Source of the DNA: Ruminococcus sp. UBA3767
GTDB taxonomy: Bacteria; Bacillota; Clostridia; Oscillospirales; Ruminococcaceae
Direction of reading: 5' to 3'
NCBI GenBank assembly: GCA_002371625.1
Contig: DFFV01000033.1
Location: forward strand, 1 to 12,395
DNA: 12,395 nt
The stretch's first letter is position 1, and the number at the start of each line of letters is the position of its first letter. The notes under the pieces were generated by a model that did no database searches, was not told the origin of the DNA, and worked only from the letters and a program-made list of their open reading frames with translations. A program made the position numbers and the translations under genes. Positions 8,749-12,395 of this stretch are shown one piece after another.

Positions 8749-8878
8749 TTTTTTTGACATTCAGTAAAACCTGAAATCTTATACAGCGACTTGGGGGATC
8801 GCAGAAAACGTATCAGCTTTTAGATTTTACTCAGTGTCAAAGTCGTTCGAGAGGCTTCTTTCTCTCTTCGTTGTATAC

Positions 8879-8914
8879 ATAATAACAGCCCAACGTGAAC
8901 CGAATATGAATTTT
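8879..8914 (-). promoter_or_regulatory. Promoter and candidate operator of small RNA B
   Basis: The extended -10 TGTTATTAT ends at 8879. Hexamers TTCATA (8910-8905) and TTCACG (8899-8894) repeat at 11 bp, with 20 bp between the distal hexamer and the -10 box, exactly as in copy A. Differences between copies cluster between the -10 element and the hexamers and in the hexamer spacer. Confidence 0.5.
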
Positions 8915-9098
8915 AGGGATGCTTTCAAAAATTTATTCTCACGGAATTTCTAAACTTCGCAAACGTTATCTGAAATTTTGTGGGCAATGTGCACAATGTT
9001 AGGGCATATACGATAAAAATTAATCACGAGTTCACAATTTTGAGGTAAACTAAATTTGACTTGGGAATTATACGGATCTGCAGAAAGGACGTGGGATT
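8915..9098 (+). promoter_or_regulatory. Upstream region of the response regulator gene
   Basis: This A/T-rich region must hold the promoter of the two-component operon, but I see no convincing -35/-10 pair. It contains the palindrome TGTGCACA (8988-8995) and, on the + strand, TTAATC (9020-9025) and TTCACA (9031-9036) separated by 5 nt, similar in form to the hexamer pairs at the small RNA promoters. AAAGGA 9 nt before the ATG is the ribosome binding site. Confidence 0.35.
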
Positions 9099-9773
9099 AT
9101 GTTTCAGATACTCGTAGTTGAAGACGATGCCAGCCTGAGAAAGCTGATGAGCGCCGCACTTAAACAGCATGGCTATTCGTGCCATACCGCAAATGACGGT
9201 GCTGAGGCGCTTGACGTAATGGAAACAACTAATATTGACCTTATCATATCAGATGTCATGATGCCTAATATGGACGGCTATGAGCTGACAAGACAGCTGC
9301 GCAGAGCTAATTATGACCTGCCAATACTCATGGTCACCGCAAAGGAAACGTTTGAGGATAAGCAGGAGGGCTTTATTGCGGGAACTGACGATTATATGGT
9401 AAAGCCGATAGATATAAACGAAATGCTGCTGAGAGTGGGTGCACTGCTGAGGCGTTCCAAAATGGCGTCGGAGCATTCGCTCACGGTAGGAGACAGCGTG
9501 CTTGATTACGATGCGCAGAGCGTTTCGATAGGCGGCGGACCGGCTGAAACTATCCCTACTAAAGAGTTTATGCTGCTGTTCAAGCTGCTTTCATACCCCA
9601 ACAAGATATTCACACGCCGCCAGCTGCTTGATGAGCTCTGGGGAATGGAAAAGGAAGTAGATGAACGAACCGTTGATGTGCATATCAAGCGCCTGCGTGA
9701 AAGATACGGCGATTGTAAGGATTTCAACATCGTGACCGTAAGAGGTCTGGGCTATAAAGCAGTTAAGCAATAG
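9099..9773 (+). CDS. OmpR/PhoB-family response regulator
   Basis: This 224-residue two-component transcription factor has a receiver domain (about 1-118) with the acidic pair E8/D9-D10, phospho-acceptor D52 in I-S-D-V-M-M-P, T80 and K102-P103, so the phosphorylation site is complete. The C-terminal winged-helix DNA-binding domain (about 125-222) has the typical F-T-R-R-Q-L-L-D-E-L-W and V-D-V-H-I-K-R-L-R motifs and ends in V-R-G-L-G-Y-K. The length is standard. Proteins of this family usually bind direct repeats with a pitch of about 10-11 bp, matching the repeats at the neighbouring small RNA promoters. The kinase gene begins 10 nt downstream, so the two are cognate partners. The signal is not known from sequence. 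Confidence 0.93.
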   Translation: MFQILVVEDDASLRKLMSAALKQHGYSCHTANDGAEALDVMETTNIDLIISDVMMPNMDGYELTRQLRRANYDLPILMVTAKETFEDKQEGFIAGTDDYMVKPIDINEMLLRVGALLRRSKMASEHSLTVGDSVLDYDAQSVSIGGGPAETIPTKEFMLLFKLLSYPNKIFTRRQLLDELWGMEKEVDERTVDVHIKRLRERYGDCKDFNIVTVRGLGYKAVKQ

Positions 9774-9783
9774 GAGGACATAG

Positions 9784-11103
9784 ATGAAAACCACGCTGCA
9801 ATTCAAGTTGTCGTTTATGTTTTTCATGGTAATGCTCATATCTTCAACTATCTCTGTAACGGTGCTGCTGCTGATATTTTCCCCGATAATGAGGAGAAAT
9901 GCCGAAACACAGCTTTCCGAAATGGCGGTGTCTATAAACGCTCTGAGTGAGCAGTTCAAGGATAACTCCGAATATACGCCTTCAAAGATCGTTTCGCTTG
10001 TTACAAACTCGGGCTTTACGGTTTCAAATGCCGATATGAACAAGCGTGATATTTCCGATAATATCGAGGAGCTTGAGGAAAAGGGCTACCATATAGATTC
10101 TTCGGGGATCATCCCCAAGGCGAGTATGCTTGTCAAGGTAAAGGGAGAGTATTACCTTATAGATAACTTCTCAAACGACAGCCTTTACTGGATAGTCAAC
10201 TTTGTAATAATCCTTTCATTTATCGGCTGCATAGTTATCGGAACGATAATCACATCATTTGTGGGCAAAACCATCCTTCAGCCTCTTCACGAGATAAGCA
10301 GAGCGACTTCCGAGGTCGCAAGAGGAAACTTTAAGGTAAGGGTGCGTGTGCCCGATGATATCGAGTACGGAATGCTGGCGAACAACTTCAACAAAATGGC
10401 GGTACAGCTTTCTGAGATAGAAACGCTCAGAGGAGATTTTATTTCCAGCGTATCGCATGAGTTCAAAACACCGCTTGCATCTATCCAGGGCTTTGCCAAG
10501 CTGCTTCAGGATGACACCATCTCCGAGGAGGACAGAAAGGAATATACTCAGATAATCATTGATGAAACATCAAGGCTCACAAAGCTCTCAACAAATATCC
10601 TCAGCCTTACCAAGCTGGAAAACCAGAAAACTATCGGCAAAAAGTCGAAATTCCTGCTTGATGAGCAGATGAGAAATATCCTGCTCATACTTGAGCCTGA
10701 GTGGTCCAAAAAGAACATTGAGCTTGATATCGACCTTGAGCAGATAACATATATCGGCAACGAGGAGCTTATGGCGCAGATATGGCAGAATATCATCAAC
10801 AACGCTATAAAGTTCACAGGTGAAGGCGGACATATCGGCGTTAAGCTGTATAGGGGCGACCAGTGTATCGTTGCCAAGATCTCCGATGACGGACCGAGCA
10901 TACCCGATGAAAAGCGCAAAAAGATATTTGAAAAATTCTATCAGGGCGACCATTCACGTTCGACCGACGGAAACGGACTGGGACTTGCACTTGTGCAGAG
11001 AGTCGTTGAGCTTTGCAACGGAAGCGTATGGGTAGAAAACACCATGCCTACCGGAGTGTGCTTCACCGTCCAGCTGCCTTATATCATCGAGGATATGATG
11101 TGA
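9784..11103 (+). CDS. Membrane sensor histidine kinase (HAMP, HisKA, HATPase)
   Basis: This 439-residue protein has a first membrane helix at about 10-32, an extracytoplasmic sensing segment at about 33-135, and a second helix at about 136-159. A HAMP linker (about 160-212) follows, then the dimerisation/phosphotransfer domain with His225 in S-H-E-F-K-T-P-L. The ATP-binding domain has an N box around N340 (Q-N-I-I-N-N-A), a G1 box D368-D-G-P-S-I-P and a G2 box GLGLA. The G1 box has Ser in place of the second Gly of D-x-G-x-G. It should phosphorylate the response regulator encoded just upstream. AGGAGG precedes the ATG. The short sensing segment has no recognised ligand domain, so the stimulus is unknown. 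Confidence 0.93.
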   Translation: MKTTLQFKLSFMFFMVMLISSTISVTVLLLIFSPIMRRNAETQLSEMAVSINALSEQFKDNSEYTPSKIVSLVTNSGFTVSNADMNKRDISDNIEELEEKGYHIDSSGIIPKASMLVKVKGEYYLIDNFSNDSLYWIVNFVIILSFIGCIVIGTIITSFVGKTILQPLHEISRATSEVARGNFKVRVRVPDDIEYGMLANNFNKMAVQLSEIETLRGDFISSVSHEFKTPLASIQGFAKLLQDDTISEEDRKEYTQIIIDETSRLTKLSTNILSLTKLENQKTIGKKSKFLLDEQMRNILLILEPEWSKKNIELDIDLEQITYIGNEELMAQIWQNIINNAIKFTGEGGHIGVKLYRGDQCIVAKISDDGPSIPDEKRKKIFEKFYQGDHSRSTDGNGLGLALVQRVVELCNGSVWVENTMPTGVCFTVQLPYIIEDMM

Positions 11104-11123
11104 TAGGGCATTATAAAAACAGT

Positions 11124-11156
11124 AAAGACCTGTACTTTTAAAGTACAGGTCTTTTT
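11124..11156. terminator. Bidirectional terminator between convergent genes
   Basis: A perfect 14-bp stem, AAAGACCTGTACTT (11124-11137) with AAGTACAGGTCTTT (11141-11154), has a 3-nt loop. The + strand ends in TTTTT. The - strand continues with TTTACTGTTTTTA, a usable T-rich tail, so it can serve both the kinase gene and the convergent GGDEF-type gene. Confidence 0.85.
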
Positions 11157-11166
11157 AAGTTTCTGT

Positions 11167-12395
11167 TTATATGCTTTTTATCGACCAGCTTGCCTTTTCG
11201 CTCTTAGCCTTTTCAAGCTCCTTTTCAGCTTCCGCAAGCAGCTGCTCACAGCTGTCGGGCTTGTCCGCAACAACAGCTCCGATAGTGCAGCTCAGGTAAG
11301 CCTCTGTCAGCTTCATATCAAGGTTTGATACCTTTTCGGTTATCTGATGACACTTTGCTTCCACAGCTTCCTCGCCCGAAAGATTGCACATCAGCACGCA
11401 GATGCTGTCATCTCCGAGCCTTGCAACGATGTCGTTTGTCCTGAACATCGAACTCAGCATCTGCGCAAGCTCAAAGATCATTCTGTCAGCGGTCTGCATA
11501 CCGTTTTCCGCACTGATCTCACTGAACTTGTCTATCTGTATCACAAGCAGCGAGCACACTCCGATGTTTTCGTGTATCATCGCCTCGATCAGCTTTTTGC
11601 CTGTGCCTGCATTGTAAATGCCGGTAGTGTAATCGTTTATAGCATTGCCCGCTGCGCTGTGCTTGTTTATCACCTCTCTGAAATACCTGTCCGATTCAAG
11701 CACATTATCGACTCTTCTCACCATAGTTTCACGCACAAACGGCCTTACTATGTAATCGTTGACGTTCAGGCTGAGCATTGCCTGCTGCTGCTGAGGCGAG
11801 TCCTCAGCGGAGGTTATGACCACAGGTATGCTGCGCAGCGACTTATCGGCGTTTTTCTCTTTAAGGAATTCCTCACCGCTCATAACAGGCATATTCAGAT
11901 CAAGCAGAATAATGTCGATAGTATTGTTGTCATGCAGTATATCCAGTGCCTGCTGTCCGTTTTCTGCCGTCGAGATAATAAACTTGTCCTCAAAGAACGA
12001 TGTCAGCATCTCACGGTTCATCTCCGAGTCGTCAACTATGAGCATACGGTTGAAAATGCCCGTTTCAGACTGCATAGAGCTTCTCAGCTTTTCCAGCTTC
12101 TTTTCAAACTCACGCTCCACCGTAACATCCTCAAGCTGAGCGAGTATGATGTTCTTGTTGCCTATCGTGTCGATATACTCAAATTTAGCGTGTATGCTCT
12201 TGTAGCTGTTGCTGTATGTCACATATCTGCTGTATTCACACTCGCAAAGCTGTTTTGTTGCAACAGCCTGCCGAATGGTCTCGATTATCTTCCACCTGTC
12301 CTTTTCGTAAACGATGTCCAGCGGATTATACTTGTAAAGCACCCTTGAAGGTGAGTTGAGCATCTCAAAGAACGCATCGTTCACACGGATTATCT
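11167..12395 (-). CDS. PAS-REC-GGDEF-type signalling protein, N-terminus outside window
   Basis: At least 409 residues are visible. The frame stays open to the window edge, and residues before the possible GTG at 12384 (I-I-R-V-N-D-A-F-F-E-M) fit the start of a PAS core, so the gene is probably truncated here rather than starting at that GTG. In order: PAS/PAC-like segment, short coiled coil, receiver domain (R-M-L-I-V-D-D-S; phospho-acceptor Asp codon at 11901-11899 in L-L-D-L-N-M-P), then a GGDEF-like domain beginning D-Y-T-T-G-I-Y-N. The active-site signature is L-G-D-D-S (11418-11404) instead of G-G-D-E-F, and the upstream N-D and G-H residues are also replaced. Diguanylate cyclase activity is therefore doubtful; it may act by binding. 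It is convergent with the kinase gene. Confidence 0.85.
   Translation of the reverse strand, partial: IIRVNDAFFEMLNSPSRVLYKYNPLDIVYEKDRWKIIETIRQAVATKQLCECEYSRYVTYSNSYKSIHAKFEYIDTIGNKNIILAQLEDVTVEREFEKKLEKLRSSMQSETGIFNRMLIVDDSEMNREMLTSFFEDKFIISTAENGQQALDILHDNNTIDIILLDLNMPVMSGEEFLKEKNADKSLRSIPVVITSAEDSPQQQQAMLSLNVNDYIVRPFVRETMVRRVDNVLESDRYFREVINKHSAAGNAINDYTTGIYNAGTGKKLIEAMIHENIGVCSLLVIQIDKFSEISAENGMQTADRMIFELAQMLSSMFRTNDIVARLGDDSICVLMCNLSGEEAVEAKCHQITEKVSNLDMKLTEAYLSCTIGAVVADKPDSCEQLLAEAEKELEKAKSEKASWSIKSI

Larger units (their letters stand above)
8688..8873 (-). ncRNA. Candidate small RNA B (proximal copy of a tandem pair)
   Basis: This is a predicted - strand transcript of about 185 nt from near 8872 to the T-run at 8694-8688. 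In RNA order it has a 5' hairpin with GAGAG/CUCUC arms (8866-8862 with 8853-8849), then one long imperfect helix between 8841-8810 and 8784-8753 (26 Watson-Crick pairs plus one G-U over 32 positions). A GCGA/UCGC hairpin sits in the helix loop. The U/C-rich motif at 8748-8731 and a terminator follow. The layout of promoter, motif and terminator equals that of copy A, although the central folds are not alike in sequence. No ORF with a ribosome binding site is visible. It is not a match to any RNA family I can name. Confidence 0.6.

Noticed and set aside
8333..8914. Pair of MITE-like mobile repeats
   Set aside because: The units have no terminal inverted repeats or target duplications, and similarity is limited to promoter, 18-nt motif and terminator layout rather than the full length.
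8274..9098. Riboswitch or leader controlling the response regulator
   Set aside because: The structured segments end in terminators facing away from the regulator gene, and I see no known riboswitch core on the + strand.
11347..12348. Long + strand ORF of 333 codons opposite the PAS-REC-GGDEF gene
   Set aside because: It is antisense to a clear multidomain coding frame, has no ribosome binding site and shows no recognisable domain; it is a shadow of the codon pattern of the real gene.

Overview
The window looks like a chromosomal segment of an anaerobic, low-to-mid GC Firmicute, most likely a Ruminococcus-like member of the Clostridia (Oscillospiraceae). This rests on strong AGGAGG-type ribosome binding sites, frequent AGA arginine codons, the gene content, and a sodium-type ATP synthase c subunit. 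The genus is an inference; there is no rRNA or other marker in the window.

Positions 1-5932 hold most of an F1Fo ATP synthase operon on the + strand: the 3' end of atpE (c), then atpF (b), atpH (delta), atpA (alpha), atpG (gamma), an unrecognised 69-residue two-helix membrane protein, atpD (beta) and atpC (epsilon). atpI/atpB and the start of atpE lie upstream of the window. The c subunit carries a glutamate where most Na+ c subunits have glutamine, plus E-S-T-x-x-Y, which is the pattern of the two-carboxylate Na+ site. A stem-loop with a short T-run follows atpC.

Positions 5962-8306 hold a short predicted lipoprotein and a Na+/phosphate cotransporter family protein with a C-terminal PhoU-like domain, closed by a strong terminator. 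No separate promoter is evident between atpC and the lipoprotein gene, so read-through from the atp operon is plausible.

Positions 8307-9098 have no convincing protein gene, but they are not empty. Two related units lie in tandem on the - strand. Each has the same extended -10 promoter with upstream direct repeats at fixed spacing, a structured body of about 170-190 nt, an identical 18-nt C/U-rich single-stranded stretch, and a rho-independent terminator whose T-run reads only on the - strand. I interpret them as a pair of paralogous small regulatory RNAs, the most notable content of the window. Their promoter repeats (TTCAYR-like hexamers, 11-bp pitch) resemble PhoP/OmpR-family operators, and the flanking genes are a phosphate transporter and an OmpR-family two-component system, so phosphate or envelope control of these RNAs is a testable hypothesis.

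Positions 9099-11103 encode that two-component system (response regulator, then a two-TM HAMP histidine kinase), ended by a bidirectional terminator shared with a convergent - strand gene (11167 to the window edge). That gene encodes a PAS-REC-GGDEF-type signalling protein whose GGDEF signature is degenerate and whose N-terminus lies outside the window.
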